This document shows positions 1 through 6,427 of a DNA stretch of 7,972 nucleotides, piece after piece. Numbering within the stretch: the first letter of the stretch is position 1; every line of letters starts with the position of its first letter. Origin of the DNA: Pseudomonadota bacterium (GTDB lineage Bacteria > Pseudomonadota > Alphaproteobacteria > Caulobacterales > Caulobacteraceae); the NCBI GenBank assembly GCA_023433585.1, contig JAEZCL010000102.1, positions 1 to 7,972 of the forward strand. Direction: 5' to 3'. The position numbers and the translations under genes were made by a program. The notes beneath the pieces were generated by a model, which was not told where the DNA came from, did no database searches, and saw only the letters and a list, made by a program, of their open reading frames with translations.

Positions 1-1235
1 ACGCGGGCCTCGGCGTCGCGTTTACGCGCCGTCTCGGCGTTGGCGCGGGCCTCGACGGCGGCCAGGGCGCCGGCCTGGCGCTCCACCTCCGCGTCGGCGG
101 CGGCGCGGGCGTCCTCGGCGGCTTTCAGCGCAGCCTCAAGCTCGGGTCCGCGCTGAGGGGCGGCGGCGATTTCGGCCTGAACCGCCTCCAGATCGGCGAC
201 GAGGCGGGCCAGTTCCCGTTCCGCGTCCTCGGCGGCGGCGGTTTCCCGTTCCGAATCGGCGGTGATGCGCGCCTGATCGGCCCGGATGCGCTCGATCTCT
301 GTCCGGGCGGCCTGTTCGGCCATGTCCAGCCGGTCGCGCTCCAGAGTGGCGCGGTGCAGCAGGGCGGCGGCCACCGCGTCCTCCTCGCGGGCGGGCTTCA
401 GGGCTTCCTGAGCGGAAAGGGCGGCGGTCTGGGCGCGGGCGGCCTCGCGTGTCGCTTCCCCCACGGCCTGATCGGCTTCGGCCAGCTCCGCCTTCGCCGC
501 CTCGGCCGCCAGCCGGGCGTCGTTCCAGCGGACGTAGAGCAGGGCCGCCTGAAGGGCGCGGATCTCGGCGGAGATCTTCTTGTATTTCTCGGCCTGGCGC
601 GCCTCGCGCTTCAGGCGGGCCAGGGTCGTCTCAAGCTCGCGGCCGATGTCGTCCAGCCGGTTCAGATTGGTCTCGGCGGCGCGCAGGCGCAGTTCGGCCT
701 CGTGACGGCGGGTGTGCAGGCCCGCCACGCCGCCGGCCTCCTCAAGGATGCGGCGCCGGTTCTGGGGCTTGGCGGCGATCAGTTCGGAAATCTGGCCCTG
801 GCGCACCAGGGCGGGCGAGTTGGCGCCGGTGGAGGCGTCGGCGAACAGCAACTGCACGTCGCGCGCCCGCACCTCCTTGCCGTTGACCTTGTAGGTCGAG
901 CCCTGGCCCCGGTCGATGCGGCGCGAGACCTCCAGCAGCGGCGCGTCGGTGAACGGCTGGGGCGCCCGGCGCCGGGCGTTGTCGATGGTCAGCTGGCCCT
1001 CGGCGTGGTTGCGGCCGGGCCGACCCGAGGCGCCGGCGAAGATCACGTCGTCCATGCCCTGGCCGCGCATGGCCTTGGCCGAGTTGGCGCCCATGACCCA
1101 GCGCAGGCTCTCCAGCACATTGGACTTGCCGCAGCCGTTGGGGCCGACGATGCCGGTCAGGCCCGGCTCGATATGGAATTCCACCGGGTCCACGAAGGAC
1201 TTGAAGCCCGCGATGCGGAGGCGGAGGAACTCCAC
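1..1235 (-). CDS. smc: Chromosome segregation ATPase SMC, N-terminal part (runs off left edge)
   Basis: SMC is the ATPase of the bacterial condensin (with ScpA/ScpB) that compacts and helps segregate the chromosome. About 411 codons are present. They open with the SMC N-terminus (FLRLRIAGFKSFVDP), followed by a Walker A motif GPNGCGKS at about residues 31-38. R57 sits where Bacillus SMC has its arginine finger, the Q-loop (VRQGQI) is at about 144-149, and the conserved ILEEAGGVAG stretch is at about 163-172. From about residue 175 the protein becomes Ala/Glu/Arg-rich heptad sequence, the first coiled-coil arm. The hinge, second arm, signature motif and Walker B lie outside the window. The start is GTG at 1235. 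Reading upstream in frame gives TGA CGG GCC GTG, and that TGA is the stop of the preceding thioredoxin gene, so no earlier start is possible. No strong Shine-Dalgarno is visible, and translation is probably coupled to the thioredoxin gene. Identification is very secure. Confidence 0.96.
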   Translation of the reverse strand, partial: MEFLRLRIAGFKSFVDPVEFHIEPGLTGIVGPNGCGKSNVLESLRWVMGANSAKAMRGQGMDDVIFAGASGRPGRNHAEGQLTIDNARRRAPQPFTDAPLLEVSRRIDRGQGSTYKVNGKEVRARDVQLLFADASTGANSPALVRQGQISELIAAKPQNRRRILEEAGGVAGLHTRRHEAELRLRAAETNLNRLDDIGRELETTLARLKREARQAEKYKKISAEIRALQAALLYVRWNDARLAAEAAKAELAEADQAVGEATREAARAQTAALSAQEALKPAREEDAVAAALLHRATLERDRLDMAEQAARTEIERIRADQARITADSERETAAAEDAERELARLVADLEAVQAEIAAAPQRGPELEAALKAAEDARAAADAEVERQAGALAAVEARANAETARKRDAEAR

Positions 1236-1241
1236 GGCCCG

Positions 1242-1850
1242 TCAGCGTCCCTGAGGCGCCAGGCGGTTCATCTCGGCCTCGAAGTCGCTGAGTGCATGGT
1301 CCTGCATGCGTCGGCCGTTGATGAAGAAGGTGGGGGTGCTCTGAACGCCGTCGGCCACGGCCTGGGCCTCGCGGGCATGGATGCGCTCCAGCGCCGGGCG
1401 GTCTTCCAGGCAGCGCTCGACGCCAGTCTCGTCCAGCCCGCCCACGCGCGCCGCCGTCAGCAGCCAGGGCGAGGCCTGGCCGGTGCGGAACAGCTCCGCC
1501 TGACCGGCGAACAGGCTGGCCATGACGTCGAAATAGGCGCTCGCCGGGGCGCACCGGGCGATGGCGGTGGCGGCCATGGCCAGGGTCGGCGGCGCGGTCA
1601 TGATCTCGCGCAGCACGATGCGCGCGCGGCCGGTGTCCACATAGCGCGCCCGCAGCGTCGGGAACTCGGTCGTCGCCCACTCGCCGCAGTGCCCGCAGGT
1701 GGGCGAGACATAGGCGATGATGGTCACCGGGGCGTCGGCGCGGCCCAGCACCCGGTCCTCGGCCGTCACGGACGCGGGCGCGGCGACGGCCGTGACGGGA
1801 AGCGTGAGGGCCAGGGCCAGCCCGATCAGACCGCGCCGCGCCAGTTTCAT
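1242..1850 (-). CDS. DsbA-family periplasmic thioredoxin (signal peptide, CGHC active site)
   Basis: This 202-residue protein is a secreted thiol-disulfide oxidoreductase of the DsbA/DsbG-like thioredoxin fold. An N-terminal MKLARR segment and a hydrophobic stretch to about residue 22 form a signal peptide, with likely cleavage after AVA near residues 23-24. The redox motif is C52-G-H-C55 and the cis-proline loop is TPT at about 172-174 (P173). Two further cysteines, C100 in an ARCA motif and C147, match the positions of C108 and C155 in the upstream paralogue and could form a second disulfide. The ATG lies 4 bp after the stop of that paralogue, with GAAGG about 8 nt upstream inside its 3' end. 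The stop is 6 bp before smc. The substrate cannot be told from sequence, and whether it oxidises or isomerises is open. The family is clear, the exact subfamily is not. Confidence 0.9.
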   Translation of the reverse strand: MKLARRGLIGLALALTLPVTAVAAPASVTAEDRVLGRADAPVTIIAYVSPTCGHCGEWATTEFPTLRARYVDTGRARIVLREIMTAPPTLAMAATAIARCAPASAYFDVMASLFAGQAELFRTGQASPWLLTAARVGGLDETGVERCLEDRPALERIHAREAQAVADGVQSTPTFFINGRRMQDHALSDFEAEMNRLAPQGR

Positions 1851-1854
1851 GGGA

Positions 1855-2487
1855 TCAGCCTTCGCCTTCCAGCAGCGGGTCGATCACCGAGGCCAGGCTC
1901 TCCAGCGAGGGATCGGTGACATGGCGGCCGTTGACGGTGAAATAGGGCGTACCGGTCACGCCGGCGCGCGTGGCCGCGCTGACCCGCTCCTCCATGGCCA
2001 GGATGGCGTCGCGGTCGGTGACGCACTGGGTGAATTCCTGCTCGCTCATGCCGGCGTCGGCGGCGATGCGCAGCAGGCTCTGACGCGGGCTGACGCCCTG
2101 CTGCCACTCGCGCTGGGACCGCATGATCTGGTCCACCACCTCGAAATAGCGGTCTTCGCCGGCGCAGCGCGCCAGCAGGAACCCGGCCACGGCGATGTCC
2201 TGGGGCGGGGTGGGCAATTCGCGGAAGATGAAGCGCACGCGGTTGTTGTCGACGTAACGCTCGTCGAACTGGGGCTTCACCTGCTCGTTCCAGGCGGCGC
2301 AGACGCCGCAGGTGACCGAGGCGTATTCGACCACGGTGACGACGGCGTCTTCGCCCGCGCCCTTGACCATGTCGCCCTGGGCCGGGGCGGACGTCCCGCC
2401 GCCTCCGCAGGCGGCCAGGGCCAGGGCGGCGCCGAGCGAGGCGGTCACAAGGGCGGCGCGGCGGGTCAGGAAAGCGGTGGCGCGCAT
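1855..2487 (-). CDS. DsbA-family thioredoxin lipoprotein (CGVC active site)
   Basis: A 210-residue thioredoxin-fold protein and first gene of the compact thioredoxin-thioredoxin-smc operon. The N-terminus has arginines, a hydrophobic segment and a lipobox LAAC ending at C27, followed by a Gly/Ser-rich linker, so it is predicted to be lipid-anchored on the periplasmic side. The redox motif is C60-G-V-C63 and the cis-proline is in GTPYF (P181). Additional cysteines C108 (ARCA) and C155 (QCV) are shared with the downstream paralogue. The two proteins align without large gaps over the whole domain: VT[IV][IV]xY, TCGxC, RYVD, [IV].RE, ARCA, YF[DE]V, TPxF..NGR. They are therefore a tandem duplication. 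A good Shine-Dalgarno (GAGGAG, 2494-2499 on the complement) lies 7 nt before the ATG and supports this start. The substrate is unknown. Confidence 0.9.
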   Translation of the reverse strand: MRATAFLTRRAALVTASLGAALALAACGGGGTSAPAQGDMVKGAGEDAVVTVVEYASVTCGVCAAWNEQVKPQFDERYVDNNRVRFIFRELPTPPQDIAVAGFLLARCAGEDRYFEVVDQIMRSQREWQQGVSPRQSLLRIAADAGMSEQEFTQCVTDRDAILAMEERVSAATRAGVTGTPYFTVNGRHVTDPSLESLASVIDPLLEGEG

Positions 2488-2493
2488 GGGCGG

Positions 2494-2499
2494 CTCCTC
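2494..2499 (-). promoter_or_regulatory. Ribosome binding site of the thioredoxin lipoprotein gene
   Basis: GAGGAG on the minus strand, 7 nt before the ATG at 2487. It is a canonical Shine-Dalgarno sequence and confirms the chosen start. It also contrasts with the neighbouring DUF721, mutY and glycosyltransferase starts, which have none. Confidence 0.7.
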
Positions 2500-2546
2500 A
2501 AACGGATGATGTCGCAGGGTCGCGTGATTCTGGAATGATCGCGCGT

Positions 2547-2566
2547 TGTTCCTACTGTCGAGAACA
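2547..2566. promoter_or_regulatory. Candidate operator: 5-bp dyad TGTTC-N10-GAACA
   Basis: This dyad lies in the 96-bp gap (2488-2583) between the DUF721 stop and the first thioredoxin ATG. TGTTC (2547-2551) and GAACA (2562-2566) form a perfect 5-bp inverted repeat with a 10-bp spacer, a full-turn geometry typical of dimeric repressor sites. It does not match the alphaproteobacterial LexA direct repeat GTTC-N7-GTTC. No convincing -35/-10 pair was found beside it. Five-base dyads also arise by chance, so this is a weak call. The rest of the gap shows nothing else I can support. Confidence 0.25.
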
Positions 2567-2583
2567 GGCGTGGCGAAGGTTTG

Positions 2584-3138
2584 TCAACGCCGATCGGGGC
2601 GGCTGTCCCCAAGCACGGCGCGTCCCAGCTTCATCAGGGCGGATTTCAGGCCGTCCGGCGCGGTTTCGACGGAACGGGCCAGGTCGGCCTCGGCGGCGGC
2701 GTCCAGGGGGACGGCCCTGGGGCGTGAGCGGGCGGGCGAGGGCGCTTCCGTCAGGGCGCGCACGGGGCCTTGCGAGATGCGCAGCTTCTCCACCGATCCG
2801 GCGCCCAGGAACAGGTTCACCCGCTCCAGGATGTCGGCGGACTGATGCTGGACCAGCAGGGCGGCGGCGCCCGCCACGCGCAGTTCCAGCGTGCCGCCCG
2901 CATTGGCCCGGCCGCGCGTCAGCTTGATCGGTTCCGTGACGCGGGCCAGCCGCTCGCCGACGATCTCGCGCCAGCGGGGTTGCAGCGCCTCGGCGCCGCG
3001 CCCGAATTTCTTGTCCAGTTCGCGGATCAGGGGCGCCAGGGAGCGTCCGGCCGGCGGGGCCGGGCGGGGCGCGGGCCGCGTCTTTCGCCGCGCCAGGATC
3101 TCGCGGGTTTCGGCGTCTGTGGGCAGGGGGCGGCGCAT
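2584..3138 (-). CDS. DUF721 / DciA-like protein
   Basis: A 184-residue basic protein of the DUF721 family, whose best-studied member DciA loads the replicative helicase DnaB in bacteria lacking DnaC/DnaI-type loaders. The N-terminal 35 residues are Arg/Pro-rich. The conserved core is at about 35-122, with LDKKFG, then W56-REIVG and LARVTEP, then a beta-rich part (TLELRV) and the helix QHQSADILERVN. A Pro/Arg-rich linker and a short C-terminal helix follow. This is the domain order of the alphaproteobacterial proteins, in which the C-terminal extension is variable. The gene diverges from mutY across 20 bp and precedes the thioredoxin-smc operon. The ATG at 3138 has no Shine-Dalgarno but sits just downstream of a CTATATAG box, so a leaderless mRNA is likely. 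The helicase-loading role is inferred from the family, not shown here. Confidence 0.85.
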   Translation of the reverse strand: MRRPLPTDAETREILARRKTRPAPRPAPPAGRSLAPLIRELDKKFGRGAEALQPRWREIVGERLARVTEPIKLTRGRANAGGTLELRVAGAAALLVQHQSADILERVNLFLGAGSVEKLRISQGPVRALTEAPSPARSRPRAVPLDAAAEADLARSVETAPDGLKSALMKLGRAVLGDSRPDRR

Positions 3139-3142
3139 GGCC

Positions 3143-3150
3143 CTATATAG
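3143..3150. promoter_or_regulatory. Symmetric CTATATAG box shared by the divergent DUF721 and mutY genes
   Basis: The gap between the two divergent start codons is only 20 bp and is GC-rich apart from this perfect 8-bp palindrome. Read rightward, TATATA ends 9 nt before the mutY ATG (3159). Read leftward it ends 5 nt before the DUF721 ATG (3138). With the usual 6-7 nt from a -10 element to the start site, transcripts would begin at or within a few bases of both ATGs. Neither gene has a Shine-Dalgarno, which fits. No good -35 element is visible on either side, so the promoter call is moderate at best. Confidence 0.4.
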
Positions 3151-3158
3151 CCGCGATC

Positions 3159-4181
3159 ATGACGCCCGGCTCCCCTGAATTCGTCGACGCGATGCGCGCC
3201 GCCCTCTTGGACTGGTACGACGCCCATGCGCGCGACCTGCCGTGGCGCGCGGGGCCGGGGACGCGGGCGGACCCCTACCGCGTCTGGCTGTCCGAGGTGA
3301 TGCTGCAGCAGACCACGGTTCCGCACGCCACGCCCTATTTCCTTGAGTTCACGCGGCGCTGGCCGACGGTGGGCGATCTGGCGGCCGTGGAGGACGGGGA
3401 CCTGATGGCCGCCTGGGCGGGGCTGGGCTACTACGCCCGCGCCCGCAACCTCTTGGCCTGCGCGCGGTCGGTGGCGGGCGGACATGAGGGCGTGTTTCCG
3501 GATACGGAAGGCGGACTGCTGGCCCTGCCGGGGGTGGGCGCCTACACCGCCGCCGCCGTGGCCGCCATCGCCTTCGACCGCCCGGCCAATGTGGTGGACG
3601 GCAATGTGGAGCGGGTCATGGCCCGCCTGTTCGCGCTCGAAGCGCCGCTGCCCGCCGCCAAGCCCGAGCTGAAACGACTGGCGGCCCTGCTGGTGCGGGA
3701 TCATCGGCCCGGCGACTGGGCCCAGGCGCTGATGGACCTGGGCGCCATCGTGTGCCGGCCCAGGGCGCCGCTGTGCGACCGTTGTCCCGTCGCCTTCGCC
3801 TGCGAAGGGCTGAAGACCGGGGCGCCGGAGCGCTATCCGTTGAAGACGCCCAAGGCCGCGCGGCCCCGGCGGCGCGGCGCGGTGTTCGTGCTGCGCGACG
3901 GGCACGGGCGCGTGGCGCTGGAGCGGCGGCCGGACAGGGGCCTGCTCGGCGGCATGCTGGGCCTGCCCACCAGCGGCTGGGACGAGGCGGGCGCGGGCGT
4001 CGAGGCGGCGCCGGTGCGGGCGGACTGGCGCGCGCGTGGCGAGGTGGAGCACGTCTTCACCCATTTCTCGCTCACCCTGACGGTGTTCGAGGCGGCGGGC
4101 TCTGGGGATTTCGTATGGATGGAAACCGATGAGGCGGCCCAGGCCCTGCCCAGCGTGTTCAGGAAGGCGTTGAGGCTGTAA
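3159..4181 (+). CDS. mutY: Adenine DNA glycosylase MutY
   Basis: This base-excision repair enzyme removes adenine mispaired with 8-oxoguanine and so prevents G:C to T:A changes. The protein has 340 residues, close to the family's usual 340-370. The helix-hairpin-helix glycosylase domain carries SEVMLQQT, with catalytic Glu E46. The hairpin LPGVGAYTAAA is at about 123-133, and the catalytic Asp D147 is in VVDGNVERV. A [4Fe-4S] cluster loop follows, C199-x6-C206-x2-C209-x5-C215, exactly the MutY spacing. The C-terminal half (about 230-340) is the Nudix-like 8-oxoG recognition domain, including GGMLGLP and the FTHFSLTL strand typical of MutY. The start at 3159 precedes the conserved N-terminal helix and leaves 20 bp to the divergent DUF721 gene. 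It converges with tyrA across an inverted-repeat element. All catalytic residues are intact. Confidence 0.97.
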   Translation: MTPGSPEFVDAMRAALLDWYDAHARDLPWRAGPGTRADPYRVWLSEVMLQQTTVPHATPYFLEFTRRWPTVGDLAAVEDGDLMAAWAGLGYYARARNLLACARSVAGGHEGVFPDTEGGLLALPGVGAYTAAAVAAIAFDRPANVVDGNVERVMARLFALEAPLPAAKPELKRLAALLVRDHRPGDWAQALMDLGAIVCRPRAPLCDRCPVAFACEGLKTGAPERYPLKTPKAARPRRRGAVFVLRDGHGRVALERRPDRGLLGGMLGLPTSGWDEAGAGVEAAPVRADWRARGEVEHVFTHFSLTLTVFEAAGSGDFVWMETDEAAQALPSVFRKALRL

Positions 4182-4183
4182 TC

Positions 4184-4324
4184 CTCCGTCACCCTCGGGC
4201 TTGTCCCGAGGGCCCATCGTTGATGAGCGCACAATCCGAGGCCGCCGTGGCGGTGGTGCGAGCGACTGCCCGTTTGCGCCCGGTTCTCCCGTGGGTCCTC
4301 GGGACAAGCCCGAGGATGACGGAG
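4184..4324. repeat. Composite inverted-repeat element, copy 1 (33-bp arms, 75-bp spacer)
   Basis: The left arm 4184-4216 and right arm 4292-4324 are inverted copies differing at two positions. Each arm is itself a hairpin: an 8-bp stem around the pentaloop CTTGT, core CCTCGGGCTTGTCCCGAGG. The two differences between arms are the two partners of one stem pair (C-G in the left arm, T-A in the right), so pairing is kept. The spacer holds a smaller dyad, CCGCC-GT-GGCGG (4242-4253). The element fills nearly all of the 175-bp gap between the convergent mutY and tyrA genes, where it may stop transcription from both sides, although no U-tract follows the stems. Similar palindromes are common in alphaproteobacterial intergenic DNA. 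Confidence 0.85.
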
Positions 4325-4356
4325 AGGGTTTGATCCGCGCGGAGCGGAGAGGGACG

Positions 4357-5091
4357 TCACACGTCCTCCAGCGATTTCCTCAGCCGGTCGGCCATGGCGA
4401 AGAAGCGTTCGCGCACCTCGGCGGCGTAGGGGTTGTCGCGCTGGATGGCCGTGAAGACCTCGGGCGCGTCGTGGCGCACCATGTCCGTGGCCTGAACCAG
4501 ACGATCGAAGCTGGCGGTGGTCAGGCGCGCGGGCAGCGGCTCCATGCCGGTCAGCACCTTGGCGATCAGGTGGGTCAGGCCCTGGACCACGGCGGCCTCG
4601 CGGTCGTGATCCTCGGCGCTGACCACGAACGTCCTGAGCCCCAGCACGGCGCGGCAGAAGGCGGCGGTGCGGCGCGCCTCGCGGTCTCCGCGCACCGGGC
4701 ACACGGCGATGCGCAGGCCCGCCACGCCGTCCTTCGCGCTCTGGGGACCGAACAGGGGATGCAGACCCACGATGCGGACGTGTTCGGGCAGGCCCGCCAG
4801 CATGGCCTGGACCGGCTTCACCTTGACCGAGCCCACGTCCATGACCACTGCGCCGGGGGCCAGGTGCGGGGCGATCCGGGCCACGACCGCCGCCATGGCC
4901 TCCACCGGCACGGCCAGGATGACGATGGGGCAGGACGCGGCCTCGGCCAGCGGGACGGCTGTGCCATGCTCCGGCGCGGCGCCGTCGCGGTCGAAGATCT
5001 TCAGGTCGAAATGCGGCGCCAGGTGGCGCGCCATCAGCCGTCCGAAGGCGCCGTGGCCGATGACGCCGATGCAGGCGCGTGGGCCGCTCAT
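4357..5091 (-). CDS. Prephenate/arogenate dehydrogenase-like protein (TyrA family)
   Basis: A 244-residue NAD(P)-dependent dehydrogenase of the TyrA family, which oxidatively decarboxylates prephenate or arogenate on the way to tyrosine. The Rossmann motif G12-H-G-x-x-G17 is near the N-terminus, and an acidic residue ending strand 2 (D34 in KIFDRD) suggests NAD rather than NADP. Family residues are visible: S88 in DVGSVK, H111 in GLHPLFGPQ, and H174 in VVQGLTHLI. The HDR..VQGLTH pattern resembles arogenate/cyclohexadienyl dehydrogenases. It is shorter than the usual 280-310 residues, lacking much of the C-terminal helical dimer region and any ACT or chorismate mutase domain. The ATG at 5091 overlaps the dihydroorotase stop (ATGA). 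The open frame extends upstream, but GVIGHGAFG starts right after this ATG, as expected. Substrate is uncertain, and a second, longer TyrA elsewhere in the genome is possible. Confidence 0.83.
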   Translation of the reverse strand: MSGPRACIGVIGHGAFGRLMARHLAPHFDLKIFDRDGAAPEHGTAVPLAEAASCPIVILAVPVEAMAAVVARIAPHLAPGAVVMDVGSVKVKPVQAMLAGLPEHVRIVGLHPLFGPQSAKDGVAGLRIAVCPVRGDREARRTAAFCRAVLGLRTFVVSAEDHDREAAVVQGLTHLIAKVLTGMEPLPARLTTASFDRLVQATDMVRHDAPEVFTAIQRDNPYAAEVRERFFAMADRLRKSLEDV

Positions 5092-6425
5092 GACGCGGCC
5101 AGGGTCTCCTGGAACCGAACGGGACGGCCGTGGGCCTGACCGATCAGTTCGCCGTCCTTCATCACCACGCGGCCGCGCACGATGGTGGCCATGGGCCAGC
5201 CGGTCGCCTCGAACCCGTCGAAGGGCGTCCATCCGGCGCGGGTGGCCTGCTGGTCGTGGGTGATGACGCGCTTCGCCTTCAGATCCACGAGCGTCAGGTC
5301 GGCGTCATAGCCCTCGGCCAGACGTCCCTTGCCCGCGATGTTGAAGATGCGCTGGGCCCCGGCCGAGGTCAGGTCGATGAACCGCTCCAGCGTCATCCTG
5401 CCGTTCGCCACATGGGTCAGCATGATCGGCACAAGCGTCTGCACCCCCGGCATGCCCGACGGCGAGGCGGGATAGGGCCGGGCCTTCTCCTCGGCGGTGT
5501 GCGGCGCGTGGTCGGAGCCCAGCACGTCCACCACGCCTTGCTGAATCCCCCGCCACAGCCCGGCGATGTGCGGGGCGTTGCGGATGGGCGGGTTCATCTG
5601 GGCGTAGCCTTTCAGCCGCGCATAGGCTTCGTCGCCGTCCAGGGTCAGGTGCTGGGGCGTCACCTCGACGGTGGCCACGTCCTTGTGGGCGGCGAGGAAT
5701 TCGATCTCCTCGGCGGTGGTGACGTGCAGCACATGGATGCGCTTGCCCGTCTCGCGCGCCAGGCGCACCAGGCGGCGGGTGGACATGATGGCGCTTTCGG
5801 CGTCGCGCACCTCCGGGTGGCTGGTCCAGTCTCCGGCGCGGGCCAGGCTGCGGCGTTCCTCCAGCCGGTATTCGTCCTCGGAATGGAAGGTGGCGCGGCG
5901 GCTGACGTTGTTCAGGACTTTCCTCACCCCGTCGTCGTCGGCGATCAGAAGGTCGCCGGTGGAGGCGCCCATGAACACCTTGACCCCACAGCAGCCGGGC
6001 AGGCGCTCCAGCTCGCCCAGATGGTCCGCGTTCTCGTGGGTGCCGCCGATGTAGAAGGCGTGGTCCGTCCACATGCGGTCGCGCGCCCGGTTCAGCTTGT
6101 CCTGGAGCGTGGCCGGATCGATGGTGTTGGGGTTGGTGTTCGGCATCTCGAACACCGCGACGACCCCGCCCAGGGCCGCCGCGCGGCTGCCGGTCTCAAG
6201 GTCTTCCTTCCACTCCAGGCCCGGCTCGCGGAAATGGACCTGAGTGTCGATGACGCCGGGCAGGACGGTCAGGCCCGAGGCGTCCACCACCTCGCCCGCG
6301 TCGGCTTGGCCGAGGTCGCCGATGAAGGCGATCCTGCCATCGCGCACCCCCACGTCGGCGCGGCCGCGCCCGGCGTGGTTGGCCACCTCGCCGCCGCGAA
6401 CGATCAGGTCAAAAGTCTTTGTCAT
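5088..6425 (-). CDS. pyrC: Dihydroorotase (amidohydrolase superfamily)
   Basis: The third step of pyrimidine synthesis, interconverting carbamoyl-aspartate and dihydroorotate. The 445-residue protein has the cyclic-amidohydrolase layout. A small beta domain (1-55) leads into the TIM barrel, with D60-T-Q-V-H-F-R-E-P-G at 60-69, the carbamylated lysine K149 in GVKVFMGAS, metal ligands H181 and H234 (HVLHVTT), the catalytic D305 in GSDHAPHT, and a C-terminal GYDADLTLVDL segment closing the beta domain. The usual HxH is QxH here (Q62, H64). From memory the same is true of a class of proteobacterial and Bacteroidetes dihydroorotases, so it need not mean loss of activity. Allantoinase or hydantoinase is a less likely alternative. 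The start is MTKTFDL at 6425. An in-frame ATG at 6458 would add 11 residues that are pure repeat sequence and is rejected. The gene overlaps tyrA by 4 bp. Confidence 0.88.
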   Translation of the reverse strand: MTKTFDLIVRGGEVANHAGRGRADVGVRDGRIAFIGDLGQADAGEVVDASGLTVLPGVIDTQVHFREPGLEWKEDLETGSRAAALGGVVAVFEMPNTNPNTIDPATLQDKLNRARDRMWTDHAFYIGGTHENADHLGELERLPGCCGVKVFMGASTGDLLIADDDGVRKVLNNVSRRATFHSEDEYRLEERRSLARAGDWTSHPEVRDAESAIMSTRRLVRLARETGKRIHVLHVTTAEEIEFLAAHKDVATVEVTPQHLTLDGDEAYARLKGYAQMNPPIRNAPHIAGLWRGIQQGVVDVLGSDHAPHTAEEKARPYPASPSGMPGVQTLVPIMLTHVANGRMTLERFIDLTSAGAQRIFNIAGKGRLAEGYDADLTLVDLKAKRVITHDQQATRAGWTPFDGFEATGWPMATIVRGRVVMKDGELIGQAHGRPVRFQETLAAS

Positions 6426-6427
6426 GT

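Noticed and set aside
354..1919. A 521-codon open frame on the plus strand opposite smc and the thioredoxin gene
   Set aside because: It is a low-complexity Gly/Ala/Arg translation with no family motif, lying antisense to secure genes. Long antisense frames are expected at this GC content.
2547..2566. The dyad as a LexA/SOS box
   Set aside because: The alphaproteobacterial LexA site is a GTTC-N7-GTTC direct repeat and the E. coli type is CTGT-N8-ACAG. Neither spacing is present.
3027..4307. A 426-codon minus-strand open frame covering mutY and part of the repeat
   Set aside because: It is antisense to mutY, begins in repeat sequence (GPRDKPEGDG) and has shadow-like Arg/Pro/Gly composition.
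4184..4324. The inverted-repeat element as a classical intrinsic terminator
   Set aside because: The stems are strong, but neither strand has a following T-run. Termination between the convergent genes is possible but not supported by sequence alone.
5092..5232. Longer start for the TyrA-like protein, 47 codons upstream
   Set aside because: The extension is Arg-rich shadow sequence of the dihydroorotase 3' end. The Rossmann motif begins correctly after the ATG at 5091, which forms the ATGA overlap.
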